Assembly (NCBI GenBank): GCA_022432975.1
Contig: CM039509.1
Span: 20,553,432 to 20,617,431, forward strand
Direction: 5' to 3'
Source of the DNA: Begonia masoniana
Taxonomy: Eukaryota > Streptophyta > Magnoliopsida > Cucurbitales > Begoniaceae
DNA length: 64,000 bases
Below, piece by piece: positions 11,329-23,811 of this stretch. Positions within the stretch are counted from its first letter, which is position 1. Each line of letters opens with the position of its first letter. A program made the position numbers and the translations under genes. A model generated the notes under the pieces. That model was not told where the DNA came from, made no database searches, and saw only the letters and a program-made list of their open reading frames with translations.

Positions 11329-12643
11329 CTAGGTTCCTCATTTCTAGATGGTTTTTGAATAAACTTCATTTTTTAACCCAACATCTTCATGCCTTTGTAT
11401 AAAATTGTCCTTCCTTCTATTGATACTCTCAAAAATGTCATGATTACTTATGTTTAATTATACTTAGCTTCAACTAATTAATTTTGATTAGTCTTAAGTT
11501 AATCAATGAGATTAGCATAATTAATCATGATTAATTAACCTTAATCATACTTGATTAACTTAATTAATTACTTAAGCAAAATGTTTACCCAGCACATACT
11601 GATTGCCACGTGTTCTAATTTCATTGGTTGTCCAAAGCTATTATATGGATAAATACTTTAAAGTGTTAGAAACATTTTTCGTTCTTTAACTTTCTCCAAA
11701 TTCCTACTTTAAGATATAGTTTAAAGTCATTTACCAAAATAGTGCAGTTTAAAACGTAAATTGCATTTATCATATTAAAAAGTAAATAACTTTTGCTACA
11801 TACATCCAACTTCTTTCATTTCAAAGTCATTTTTTTCCTCTACATGTCTAGTTTAAGACTATCAAATTTCATAGAAATCCAATTATCACAACAAAAATTA
11901 TTACACTTACTATCAAATTTGTTCCCACGAAACAGTTTCACTTTTAGTATTCACAAGGACTTTGTACCATTTATTCAATACAACTTCCATAACTTATATT
12001 CATATATCATTCATAATAAATATCCACAATACATTATTGACAATAGAATATTGAAGGTTCAAATTATTATACCATAGAAGTCTATCAAGGAGAAGGTCGT
12101 GACTCGCCTACTACCGCGCCCCACAACTGCACCAACATTTAACGGCAGACCGTGTCTAGCTTCATAATGCCCCCACAACCTCCTCAATTTTGAAGGTCGT
12201 GTCTTTGCGTCTTAATGGATGAAGCTAGGACACAATTTTTTTTATTTATTGTTGTTACTTGGACTTTAGCATTTTCTTTCATATTTAGATCATTTGATGT
12301 AATCCTCTCTCGGTCCATCCTCAATGGCCAAGTGAGCCCAAACTTTGCTTGTAGTTGGTTATTTTGTAATTTTTCTTAAGGTTGCTTTAACCCTAATTTT
12401 CTTGAGGGTACAATATAACCTCCTCTTATGGTTCACAACAACCACTTTTGAATATATGAAAAAGTATTTTATTTGGAAGTATTATTGTTTTCAACATCTC
12501 TCGATTGTTATCAATCTTGAAAACCTTATTGTGTTTGATCTAGTGAGTTGGATCAATCACTCCTAAAGTGTAGCTAGTTCACTATAGTTTTCTCTATAGT
12601 GAGTTTGAGGTAGTTACATCCAACTCTCATCCTTAAAAACAAG

Positions 12644-13027
12644 TTGGAGTGTTGCCTTTTTGCAAAGGCAGCCGAGGGAGTCAAAGGGTGTCTCAATCGC
12701 ACCCTTTGGTCCTTGGACCAGCTTGTGTCCTTTTCAACATTATTTGCATTCCATACAGAGTTGCTGGACCAAATTTGGAATACTCATTTCCCATCCATTG
12801 AAGATATTAACTTCCAAATGTTAGCCAAAAGCGTTACTAAAGGCTCGAGTTACATTTCTCCAAAGTTGGTGCCATTTCGGGTCAATTGTGTGAATTTCAC
12901 CAACACTTGTGGCTTTTACCTTGCTTGGCTTTTAACAGCAGTCGATCCAAGTTCAAACAGTGTTGAGCAAAGTTTGACTTGTGCCCTGAAAGGTCGACCT
13001 CTATTGAGTATATGTACCACATGGTAA
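12644..13027 (+). CDS. Unrecognised 127-codon open frame
   Basis: The frame begins MECCLFAKAAEGVKGCLNRT and ends CTTW. It has no recognisable domain, signal peptide or membrane segment, and is moderately Leu/Ser rich with nine cysteines. At this AT content a 127-codon frame is longer than most chance frames in the window but not exceptional. It could be a degenerate exon or chance. Confidence 0.15.
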   Translation: MECCLFAKAAEGVKGCLNRTLWSLDQLVSFSTLFAFHTELLDQIWNTHFPSIEDINFQMLAKSVTKGSSYISPKLVPFRVNCVNFTNTCGFYLAWLLTAVDPSSNSVEQSLTCALKGRPLLSICTTW

Positions 13028-13548
13028 TTGATGTTAAGGAAATTTTGTCACCGAGGCGCGTAGGCGAAGTTTGTGGCCATTTGTAGTGGTTTCGGTTTGG
13101 GTTAGTTCCGATGTGGGACCCATTCTTGTTTCCCTTAGTGTTGAATTGGATTTTTATGATATTGATTTTGTTTTAGACTCAGACGAGTTTGTGAATTACT
13201 AGCCGATATCAAAGGTGGTAGCTCGATTAATAAGAAAGACAATCTTCGTTGAGGTAGATGATTTATTTGCACGTTATTAAAATGGGTAATAACGTGGTGA
13301 TGACGCGTTCCTTAGGTTTCGAATCCCTAATCCCGATAAGGTGTGATGATGCCATTTTATGATGTCGCTGGATCTTTGGATCACCGTCACTTTTATTAAT
13401 CGTTCAGACTCATGAGGTGTGTTGTCTGGTTTTCGGATCGCCGCTTTTCAGTGTTAGTGTGCCAACGAGTCCTTTAATGATCCTCTTTTTTTACTTAGAT
13501 GATTTTAAAGGTAAATGTACAATGATTGTCTATTTTAATATAGTTGTC

Positions 13549-13579
13549 TGTGATACAATAATATTTTTATTGTATCACA
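13549..13579. other. Perfect 12-bp inverted repeat
   Basis: TGTGATACAATA at 13549-13560 is followed by a 7-nt AT loop and its exact complement at 13568-13579. It lies about 130 bp upstream of element F. It may be a small MITE remnant or a chance palindrome in AT-rich DNA. Confidence 0.6.
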
Positions 13580-13708
13580 TTGGTGGGTCGTAGAGCATGT
13601 TTTGAAAATCATTTGTGATCTAATCATGTTTTTAGATGAAAGGTAAAAAAAAAAGTTTTACATGCATTGCAATTAGTATAAGTTTTCTACTGAGTTAGTC
13701 ACTCACCC

Positions 13709-15882
13709 TGCAGCGACCCTTAATCCCATATCCTAAATTCCCATAAAAACCTTTCATTTTATTGACCACAATTATATTTTATCTTCATACACTTTAATCA
13801 AAGTCTAAGTCATTGAAAATCATTTGAAAACTATTTGAAGAAAACGTATAAACACATAGGAAAATCACAGAACAAATGTGCCGAGGGCAAAAAGAGCAAC
13901 TGTGCCCAAAATTTCATGGCCGATCGATCGGCTGTTAACAAAATAAGGGGGGCGATCGGTCGCCCCCACACCAGGCGATCGATCGCCCTCCCTAGCGATC
14001 CATTGGCAAGCTCTCTGGATTTTTATCCAGAGAGCTGCCTCCTTTTTTTTCTTTCTCCCTTTTTCCTTCGATCCCCTGCACATTTTTCACACACCTCATA
14101 ATTTTTCCTTCATCAATTCACATCTAAACATTTCATAACAACACTTCTACCCGCATACAGTCCTCACTCCACCAATCACCCAAAAACTGACTCAAAATAT
14201 ATTTAAAACGTAACCAAATTTCATAAAAACAAACCGCGTGGATCCGTTTAAAAACTGAACATTTTCCTTTGTTTGAAAATATCAAAAACACAACAAAATA
14301 CTATACATTATCTATCCAGTTACCAAGCATCCTAAAACGAGTCATCTATACAATTTTTCTATTCTTTTATCTATCAAAATCCCCAAAACACTTACGTGAT
14401 GTCCCCACTGGTCAAATTAGCGTCGACTGCCCAGCACACTCCCACGGGCCATCCTCCATCAACATGCTCATGCGTCAGGAGGAGGAACGTCGTCCTCACC
14501 TGTATCAAAGTCACCTATACCATAGAAAATAAACTATGAGTCAAAGAGCTCAGCAAGTCTCGTAAATGAAGATGAATGCTATGCGTGCGGGGTTTGTAAA
14601 AACATGCATTTCTTTTTCATTATTTAGTTACATAGCGAGAGGTGTCACTTGGGGTTGACTCACCAGATTGAGAGGGCACATCTCGCGGTTAGATAGCCCT
14701 TTCCATCTGTAGGGGGAAAACATGCTCATCCTATCAGGACAGCCATAACTGAACACCACCCCGACATGATCGGGATTACATACATTTCATATCTTTTCAT
14801 TAGGCGTTTCTTTTCATGAAAACATATGCGAAAATTCATTTTCTATACTTTTCGAAAACATGGTGCAAGAACATGGATCGTGCAATACGAGTAAAAACAT
14901 AGAACAATGCATAAAAGAACCTAGGAAAGCATTCTTATACACAATCAACCTAAACTACCCATCCTATCTCCCCGAAGCATTTAAATTCACCAAAAACCTC
15001 GATCAACAACTATTCTTACGGTGTAGGCCAATCGGTCAAACAAGTCACGAAGACTTACCTCGCCTCCGTTGCGATTTAAGCCTTCACCTATGGCAATTCA
15101 CAACAATCGTCATTAAATCGAGTCTAAACCATCGAGTTTTGAAAACTACAAAACTCCAAGCTGAAGGAAATTTCCTAAAACTCTAATTTAACTCGTTGGG
15201 GCGTTTTATCGAGCAATTCATGTTCGTGAATTTCTAAACCTCCATTAATGGAATTTTTAAAACCTCCAACCACCCAAAACCTCAACAACCCTCATTAATT
15301 CAACTAACTCTTACCAATAACCATAAATACGCCCATTTGAACCATAATCACAATAAACTTATCGATTTCAAACCTTAATCCACGTTTTCCACAAAACCCT
15401 AACGAAACCCTAACCGTATAACTCCGCGAAAACCAAAATCTAAAGCTCCAAAACAGTAGATTTTTACCTAAGGTCGGGATTGGAGAAGAGAACGCGAAGA
15501 AGCGATCGCCGGAGAAGAAGTTTCGGTCGCCGGATGAAGAACACGCGGGAGAGAAGCAAACAAAAAATCACCTGGAGATGTTTTTCGCAGAGAAGGAATC
15601 GCTAAGTGATGAGGGAGGGGAGGAGATTTGTGATTTCATTAAATTTTGGTTTGCAAAATTACTCAACTGGCCCTCAATTGATTTTCTATTTTGTTTCTTT
15701 ACTTATCTCGTTATTTAGTTAACGATTCGGTTTCTCCAAATTTCTTTATTTCACCATAAATTCCAATTTATTATTAAGGCTCCATTAAAACTTTCTGTTC
15801 GCAAAACGGATTTAATTTGACATATTTACAAAAATGCCATTATTTATTGGAATAATAAAATCTCGTAAACCCAGGTGTTACA
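13709..15882 (-). repeat. 3' LTR of element F
   Basis: Runs TGCAGCGACCC to GGTGTTACA on the plus strand. It contains a short CGATCG-rich patch (13918-13990) and a perfect stem-loop (12-bp arms 14009-14020 and 14025-14036, TTTT loop). It lacks a ~66-bp block present in the other LTR. On the minus strand the splice-donor-like GAGGTAAGT is at 15060-15053 and the acceptor-like TATAG/GT ends at 14515. Confidence 0.9.
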
Positions 15883-15922
15883 TTCCATCCACCTTATTTA
15901 AAATTTTGTCCTCAAAATTTGA

Positions 15923-18900
15923 TTACACAAATAGTTCAGGATATTTCGACATCATATCCCGCTGCCTCTCCCAAGTAGCTTCCTCTACATCGTGATTCTG
16001 CCACAGGACCTTTACCAGCGGGATCTTCTTATTACGCAACACCTTGATAGAGGACTCTAAAATTCGTACCGGCTTCTCCACATATGTCAGTGTTGGTTGC
16101 ACTTCGATCTCCCTTGCTTCCACGAAATGAGACGGATCACGTACGCATTTTCTAAGCATGGACACGTGAAACACATCGTGAATACTTTCCATGGATGTCG
16201 GAAGCTGTAACCTGTACGCCATAGTCCCGATCCTCTTCAAAATAGGAAAGGGCCCCACATAACGAGGGTTCAACTTACCTCTTCTTCCGAACCGCATAAC
16301 GCCCTTAAACGGAGAAATCTTCAAATATACCTCCTCACCCTATTCAAACTCCAAGTTTCTCCGTCTAGTGTCTGCATAGCTCTTTTGGCGGCTCTGTGTT
16401 ACCTCGATACGTTGTCTAATAACAGCGATCTTCTCTGCTGTTTGCTATAAAATATCTGGGCCAACTACGCTAGCCTCGCCTATCTCATCCCAATATAGCG
16501 GAGACCTGCACTTCCGACCATACAACGCCTCGTATGGAACCACGCCAATCGTAGCCTGGAAGCTGTTGTTGTACGAGAACTCAATCAAGGGCAAATATCG
16601 ACTCCACGAGCCCTGAAACTCCAACACGCAAGCTCTAAGTATATCCTCAAGAATCTGATTTGTTCTTTATGTCTGCCCGTCAGTCTGAGGATGAAACGTA
16701 GTGCTAAAATTAAACTGAGTTCCCATAGCTTTATGTAGACTCTTCCAGAATTTCAAAGTAAATGTGGCATCTCTATCGGAGACAATCGAAATAGGCACTC
16801 CGTGTAATCTGACGATCTCCTGCACATACAGCTCGACAAGCTGATCCATAGAATAGGTCATCTTCACTGATAGAAAGTGGGTCATCTTTGTCAAACAGTC
16901 CACTATCACCCAGATGCCATCGTGCCCTTTCGTCGTTCTCAGGAGTCCAACTATGAAATCCATGGAGATCTGCTCCCATTTCCACTCTGGAATCAGCAGT
17001 GGCTGTAAGGTTCCAGCTGGCTTTTGGTGTTCCGCCTTAACCTGTTGGCAAACCAGGCAGGTTTCCACATACCTCGCAATCTCTCTCTTCATGTTCGGCC
17101 ACCAGAAGTGTTGTCTCAGGTCTCTATACATTTTTGTGCTCCCCGGATGCACTGAGTATGCCGAGGAGTGTGCCTTGGTTAAGATCTTTCTCTTCAGCTC
17201 TTCATCGTTAGGCACGTACCACCTATGCTTAAATCTCAATATGCCATCATCCGACAAGCTAAAATCGGACGGGTCCTCAGATGTCATGCTCAATCGATAT
17301 CTCTCACACTCCAAGTCTTCCTTCTGAGCTTCTCGGAGTTTGTCAATTATTGTCGGCCTAAGAGAAATGTTCGTGAGCATAGTGGACAACTCGGCCACAA
17401 TCTCCACATCAAACCTCTCAATCTCAGACCTCAGCGTTACCGACATTGATGCAAGCGAAGGCTGACTCGTAGCGGGCATTCGGCTCAAGGCATCAGCGAC
17501 TTTGTTTGCCTTCCCTGGGTGGTATTTAATTTCAAAGTCATAATCTTTAACGAACTCTAACCACCTTCGCTGTCGCATATTAAGCTCTTTATGCGTAAAC
17601 AAATATTATAAGCTCCTGTGATCTGAGAACACCTCACACTGCTGCCTATACAGATAGTGTCTCCAGATTTTTAACACAAAAACAACCGCTGCAAACTCAA
17701 GATCGTGTGTCGGATAATTTTGCTCATACGGCTTCAACTGCCGAGAAGCATAAGCAATGACTCTACCTTCTTGCATCAATACACACCCCAATCCGATCTT
17801 TGAAGCGTCGCAATAAATATTAAACTTATCGCCTTCAACGAGCAATGTTAACACTGGTGCTGTAGTCAGCTTCTGTTTCAGCTCATTGAAGCTCTTTTCA
17901 CATGCAGCAAACCATACAAACTTTTCATTTTTCCTGGTCAAACGCGAAAGAGGGACTGCGATCTTTGAAAATCCCTAGATGAACTTCCTGTAATATCCAG
18001 CCAATCCGAGAAACCCGCGTACCTCACGCACATTCTTAGGCTGCGGCCAATCCCTGACAATCTCAATCTTAGTCGGATCCACCGAAATTCTCTCATGAGA
18101 AATGATATGGCCGAGAAAGTTTATTCTGTCCAGCCAAAACTCGCACTTAGAGAACTTCTGATACAATTGGTGTTGACATAAAATCTTAAGAACAATTCGC
18201 AAATGCTCCTCGTGCTCTTCCTTTGTCTTTGAATAGATCAAGATGTCATCAATGAAGACGACGACAAACTTGTCTAAATACTCCTTAAAAAACACGGTTC
18301 ATCAAATCCATAAACGTTGTACGAGCATTCGTAAGTCCAAAAGACATCACAAGAAATTCGTAATGTCCATACCTCGTTCGGAAAGTCATTTTCTGAACAT
18401 CTTCCCTCCGGACCTTCCACTGATAATAACCCGAGCGTAGGTCAATCCTCGAAAACACTCGGGCACCTTGCAGTTGGTGAAATAAATCATCAATCTGGAG
18501 CAGTGGATACTTATTCTTCACTGTTAGCTTATTCACTTCTCTGTAATCGACGCACATTCGGAGAGTTCCGTCCTTCTTCTTAACAAACAAAACTGGTGCA
18601 CCCCAAGGAGAGAAACTGAGTCAAATGAACCCCTTGTCTAACAACTCCTCTAACTGAGTCTTCAGCTCCTTTAGTTCAGCAGGTGCCAGTTTGTACGGAT
18701 TCTTCGATACAGGCCCAGAGCCTGGATAAACATCAATGGTGAACTCGATCTCTCTATTTGGCGGTAATCTGAGAAGATCATCGAGGAAGATCTCAGAAAA
18801 TTCTCTAACAACCAGGAGGTCTTTTGGCTTTACCCCATTTAGCAACTGAGTATTAACCACTGTAGCAAGATAAACTGAGCATTCGCCCTTAAACTGCTCT

Positions 18901-19344
18901 CGGACCTTCATAGAATAGGAAATAGGCGACCCACTCGACCTATTTATTGCCTGATATGAAAACTCTTCCTTATCCGGAAGTTGAAAAGTTACCAACCCGG
19001 ATCGGTAGTCAATGGTAGCGAAATGGCGTGACAGCCAGTCCATTCCCAAAATCAGATCATACCGCTCTATGCCCATAACTATCAACCGGGCGTAGAGTGT
19101 GTTATTCCCCACCGAGACGACATTGCCCTGGAAAACATGATCAGATTGCATATTCGCTCCCAGCTAACTCAGACACTAACCCCAATCTAGTCAAGCAAGC
19201 AGTTGAAATGAAGGAGTGCGTAGCTCCCGTGTCTATCAAAGAAAATACTGGTACACCCACGACTAAGATAGTACCTGCTATAACAGATGGCTGAGCCTCG
19301 TCGTCAACGTCACCAAACTCGATAAAGGCAAAGATCCTCGACAT
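15923..19344 (-). pseudogene. Pol of element F (protease-RT-RNase H-integrase-chromodomain-like), decayed
   Basis: Protease shows [14 protein letters not shown] (19344-19141). A linker has [18 protein letters not shown] (19151-18621). RT spans 18620-17975 with [20 protein letters not shown] and the catalytic FIDD. RNase H with [10 protein letters not shown] is at 17941-17606. Integrase (17602-16445) has the H...H...CLVC zinc module and DFIVGL, IVSDRD and HPQTDGQT core motifs. The chromodomain-like end is 16324-15923. In-frame stops interrupt it near 18621, 17975, 17606, 16667, 16445 and about 16339. Frameshifts occur near 19145 and 18290. Several stops replace conserved Glu or Gln positions. 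No functional product is expected. Confidence 0.92.
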
Positions 19345-19347
19345 AAC

Positions 19348-20266
19348 TCACCTCTGGTGTCTACCTGGCTGTTCTCGGCCCGGCTTCAGGCAATCTTTAA
19401 CAAAATGGCATGTCTCTCCACACCGGAAACATCTATATGTGCCCAATCGGCACTCACTGCTATGCTCCTTCTGGCATTTAGGGCACCAAGGCATTTGAGT
19501 ATTTTCCTGTACCTGTTTTTCTTTGCCCTGGTCATTACCTCTTTCAAATGGTCTCTTGACTCCCCTTTGTCCCCTAGTAGGCTCCTTTGGTTTCACACAA
19601 GTCAATTCCGCAGCCTTAAACTCCAAGGCTCTCGCTGCGATGTCTTCATAGGGCACATCAAAAATGCCAGATACTATGATATTCTTTCGAATCTCGGGAT
19701 TTAGTCCATCCATAATTTGTTGCACCTTGTCTTCATTATCGCTGACTAAGCGCAGTGCAAACCGAGATAAAGCCTCAAACTTCCTAATGTATTCTGCAAC
19801 TGTACTGGTCTGCTTCAGCTGCGTGAACTCCGCCCTTTTTCCCGCCCTCACAGTACGGCTGAAGTATTTATCAAAGAACACGGTCTTAAACTATTCCCAC
19901 CTCATCAGTGTCACGTCCGTAGTCGCCTTAATTGAATCCCACCAAAATCGAGCATCCAATGCCATGTGGAAAGTGACGCACGTGACCTTCTCAGCATTCT
20001 CCACCTTGGCGTAAGCCAACATATCTTCCATTGTTCGAACCCACTCCTCAGCAATAGAGGGGTCCGTTGAATACTGGAGGCCGTAGCTTTTGGAACCTCT
20101 CCATGCTGTGATTGTCCGGAACGACTATATCCTAGGCTCTCTGATTTTCACGATTCACCAAACTCTCGATCTGTTGTGATTGCCTATCCATATGCTGGGT
20201 GTGACGATCCAGCAAGTCAGTAAGCCTATCCAAGGCTTCATCACTGGCGTCTCTCGCTCGAACCAT
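19348..20266 (-). pseudogene. Gag of element F, decayed
   Basis: The start MVRARDASDEALDR is at 20266. The core gag (EEWVRTMEDMLAYAKVENAE and a WWD motif) is interrupted by a TAG near 20133, a frameshift near 20060 and a TAG near 19893. The last part (19881-19348) is open and ends in a single CX2CX4HX4C knuckle (CFRCGETCHFVKDC). Confidence 0.88.
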
Positions 20267-20415
20267 TTTTTCTATAACTCCTATAAAAGTTAAAACAAAC
20301 AATTCTAAGAAATCGAAATCAGAAAAAGCATTTAACGTACTTACAGTTGAGGAAAGATGTCCGCGTAGTGGCTGTGCAGTCGAGCAGTCTACAGAACCGA
20401 TTTTAAAACCCATGG

Positions 20416-20430
20416 GCTCTGATACCATAA
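20416..20430 (-). other. Primer-binding site of element F
   Basis: The minus strand reads ATGGTATCAGAGCCC just inside the LTR at 20432, matching the initiator-Met tRNA primer site. Confidence 0.85.
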
Positions 20431-20431
20431 C

Positions 20432-22671
20432 TGTAGCGACCCTAAATCTCATATCCTAATTTCTCGTAAAAAAAATTTCATTTTATTGACCACAATTATA
20501 TTTTATCTTCATACACTTTAATCAAAGTCTAAGTCATTGAAAATCATTTGAAAACTATTTAAAGAAAATGTATAAACACATAGGAAAATCACAGAACAAA
20601 TGTGCCGAGGGCAAAAAGGGCAACTGTGCCCAAAATTTCATGGCCGATCGATCGGCTGTTAACAAAATAAGGGGGGCAATCGATCGCCCCCACACCAGGC
20701 GATCGATCGCCCTTACCATGCGATCGATCGGCACACGCTCTGGAATTTCTTCCAGAGCGTAGCCAAAGAGAGCCGATCGATCACCCTCCCTGGCGATCGA
20801 TCGGCAAGCTCTCTGGATTTTTATCCAGAGAGCTGCCTCCTTTTTTTTCTCTCCATTTTCCCTTCGATCCCCTGCACATTTTGCACACACCTCACAATTT
20901 TTCCTTCATCAATTCACATCTAACCATTTCATAACAACACTTCTACCCGCATACAATCCTCACTCCACCAATCACCCAAAAATTGACTCAAAACATATTT
21001 AAAACGTAACCAAATTTCATAAAAACAAACCGCGTGGATCCGTTTAAAAACTGAACGTTTTCCTCTATTTGAAAATATCAAAAACACAACAAAATACTAT
21101 ACATTATCTATCCAGTTACCAAACATCCTAAAACGAGTTATCTACACAATTTTTCTATTCTTTTATCTATCAAAAATCCCCAAAACACTTACGTGATGTC
21201 CCCACTGGTCAAATTAGCATCGACTGCCCAGCACACTCCCACGGGCCATCCTCCATCAACATGCTCATGCGTCAGGTGGAGGAACGTCGTCCTCACCTGT
21301 ATCGAAGTCACCTACACCATAGAAAATAAACTATGAGTCAAAGAGCTCAGCAAGTCTCGTAAATGAAGATGAATGCTATGCGTACAGGGTTTGTAAAAAC
21401 ATGCATTTCTTTTTCATTATTTAGTTACATAGCGGGAGGTGTCACCGGGGATTGACTCACCAGATAGAGATGACACATCTCGCAGTTAGATAGCCTTTTC
21501 CATCCGCAGGGGAAAAACATGTTCATCCTCTCAGGACAGCCATGTCTGTACCCCACCTCGACATGACCAGGATTACATACATTTCATATCTTTTCATTAG
21601 GCGTTTCTTTTCATAGAAACATATGCGGAAATTCATTTTTTTATGCTTTTCGGAAACATGATGCATGAACATGGATCGTGTAATACGAGTAAAAACATAG
21701 AACAGTGCATAAAAGAACCTAGGAAAGCATTCTAATACACAATCAACCTAAACTACCCATCTTATCTCCCCGAAACATTTGAATTCACCAAAAACCTCGA
21801 TCAACAACTATTCTTACGGTGTAGGCCAATCGGCCAAACAAGTCAAGAAGACTTACCTCGCGTTCGTTGCGATTTAAGCTCCGTCCACGAGCGTTGTTCA
21901 CCTATGACAATTCACAACAATCGTCATTAAATCGAGTCTAAACCATCGAGTTTAGAAAACTACAAGACTCCTAGCTAAAGGAAATTTCCTAAAACTCTAA
22001 TTTAACTCATTGGGGCGTTTTATCGAGCAATTCATGCTCGTGAATTTCTAAACCTCCAACCACCCAAAACCTCAACAACCCTCATTAATTCAACTAACTC
22101 TTACCAACGACCATAAATACGCCTATTTGAACCATAATCACGATAAACCTATCGATTTCAAACCTTAATCCACATTTTCGACAAAACCCTAACGAAACCC
22201 TAACCGTATAACTCTACGAAAATCGAAATCTAAAGCTCTAAAACAGTAGATTCTTACCTAGGGTCGGGAATGGAGAAGAGAACGCGAAGAAGCGATCGTC
22301 GGAGAAGAAGTTTCGGTCGCCGAAGGAAGAACGCGCAGGAAAGAGGCAAAAAAAAATCGCCTGGAGATGTTTTTCGCAGAGAAGGAATCGCCAAGTGATG
22401 AGGGAGGGGAGGAGATTTGTGATTTCATTAAATTTTGGTTTGCAAAATTACTCAATTGGCCCTCAATTGATTTTCTATTTTGTTTCTTTACTTATCTCGT
22501 TATTTAGTTAACGATTCGGTTTCTCCAAATTTTCTTATTTCACCATAAATTCCAATTTATTATTAAGGCTCCATTAAAACTTTTCGTTCGCAAAACAGAC
22601 TTAATTTGACATATTTACAAAAATGCCATTATTTATTGGAATAATAAAATCCCGTAAAACCGGGTGTTACA
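20432..22671 (-). repeat. 5' LTR of element F
   Basis: Pairs with 13709-15882 and is about 66 bp longer because of an extra block near 20700-20780. It has six CGATCGATCG-type palindromes at 20641-20805 and two perfect stem-loops: 20735-20760 (11-bp arms) and 20807-20834 (12-bp arms, TTTT loop). The splice-donor/acceptor-like pair is conserved here too. Confidence 0.9.
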
Positions 22672-22676
22672 CACCC

Positions 22677-23781
22677 AAAACAGCCTCTGCCTTTTTTTAG
22701 ATATAGATAAGAGCGGTTAGCTGAGGTAGTTTGAAGGCTTCCTTATTTCCCATATTTTGAGGGTTTCCCTAAACTCCTGGTGATGACTAAATTATTTGGG
22801 TATGTATAAAAATTAATGGATTTGATTTCAGATGTTTAGATTCTTGTTGAACTATTATTTTACTTATCACATTATATCTTCTTGCAATCACTACGTGTAC
22901 TTTTGAGTTTTGATTTGTATTCAAGTCTTCCGCTATAAACAGAGCATTGAGTTGGGCGATTGGGTTCTTTTTGAGAATCGAGTCATTTGACCTGACATTT
23001 TGTTAAGCCGACTCCGAGTCTTGACACTTTTGATATGTAATTACCTGATCATTGGCTTGCATCATAAACTCGTGACTTAGATTGTACTTGTGTAATTTAA
23101 AACTGAAATGAGTGGCCTCTTAACAATAGAGGTTGGCCTAGAGCTTTTTAAATTCTTGTGTTGAATCACTATAAACTCGTACGAGTATTGTTCAATTGTT
23201 TTTCACTCAAATGTTTAAGGCATATTATTATGTGGCTCAAATAAATCTTGAATGTACAAAAAAAAGTATTAACACTCGTATTTTCTACTTATGAGTAGTA
23301 TACATGGATCACAAATCAAGTTTCCAAGGAAAAAAAGATCAATCCATGAGATATTGGATTATTTTCACGTCCGTAGAAATCGATTAGCCTCTTCAACTCT
23401 CACGATTTGATCTATTTGATAATGTTTTTATAGAATGGTGCCAATGAAAAATGTTGAGACATAAAATTTGGTATTTTTTATATTGGAAAAATGAAAAATT
23501 GTTGTGTGGAATATTAGGAAGGAGAATGAATAAAGGTGGGAATTGTTGGAATATGATAAAGCAAAGAGCAATTGAATTGGGTGTGATAGAGATTTCACTG
23601 CACCAATGGAAGGGACGTCTTAGGTCTTCCTCTTTTACCAATTAAACATCTTCCCCCTAGTAAATGTGTGGCTTACACTTCCTCTTTTCTGACTCTCACC
23701 TGCTCTCCAGTCCTACCTGAGAAATAAAATACAGAGAGACAGACTTAAACCCCACTTCATTCACATTGCATCACACATTCT
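22677..23781. other. Intergenic region upstream of the LRR gene
   Basis: AT-rich, with no recognised gene. The short frames at 23393-23645 overlap on both strands and show no family. The last 100 bp become C/T-rich and probably hold the LRR gene promoter and leader. No clear TATA box can be singled out; AAATAAAATAC at 23723-23733 is a weak candidate. Confidence 0.4.
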
Positions 23782-23808
23782 CTCTCTAAACCTCTCTCTC
23801 TCTCCATT
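23778..23808 (+). promoter_or_regulatory. CT-rich 5' leader tract of the LRR gene
   Basis: TCTCTCTCTAAACC followed by CTCTCTCTCTC lies just before the start codon. Pyrimidine-rich tracts are common in plant 5' untranslated regions and can enhance expression. No binding site is proven. Confidence 0.5.
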
Positions 23809-23811
23809 GAA

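Larger units (their letters stand above)
11334..13703. other. AT-rich region without a recognised gene
   Basis: No known family is recognised. The longest frame is 12644-13027 (+, 127 codons); it has no motif I know and no supporting splice or promoter context. The stretch 13050-13500 is less AT-rich but has no long frame. A perfect hairpin lies at 13549-13579. The region continues, after removing element F, at 22677. Confidence 0.4.
13709..22671 (-). mobile_element. Element F: degenerate Tekay/Del-type chromovirus
   Basis: This is a complete element of about 9 kb with LTRs at 13709-15882 (2174 bp) and 20432-22671 (2240 bp). It has a TGGTATCAGAGC primer site, gag, and pol in the order protease, RT, RNase H, integrase, chromodomain-like tail. 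A perfect target duplication CACCC lies at 13704-13708 and 22672-22676. The tail ([14 protein letters not shown]...ATWE) is the chromodomain-like end of Tekay/Del gypsy elements. Many stops and frameshifts make it inactive. LTR divergence is visibly greater than for element E or the gag-only element, so it is older than those. Confidence 0.92.

Noticed and set aside
16914..17327. A 137-codon plus-strand frame
   Set aside because: It is the antisense shadow of the integrase of element F.
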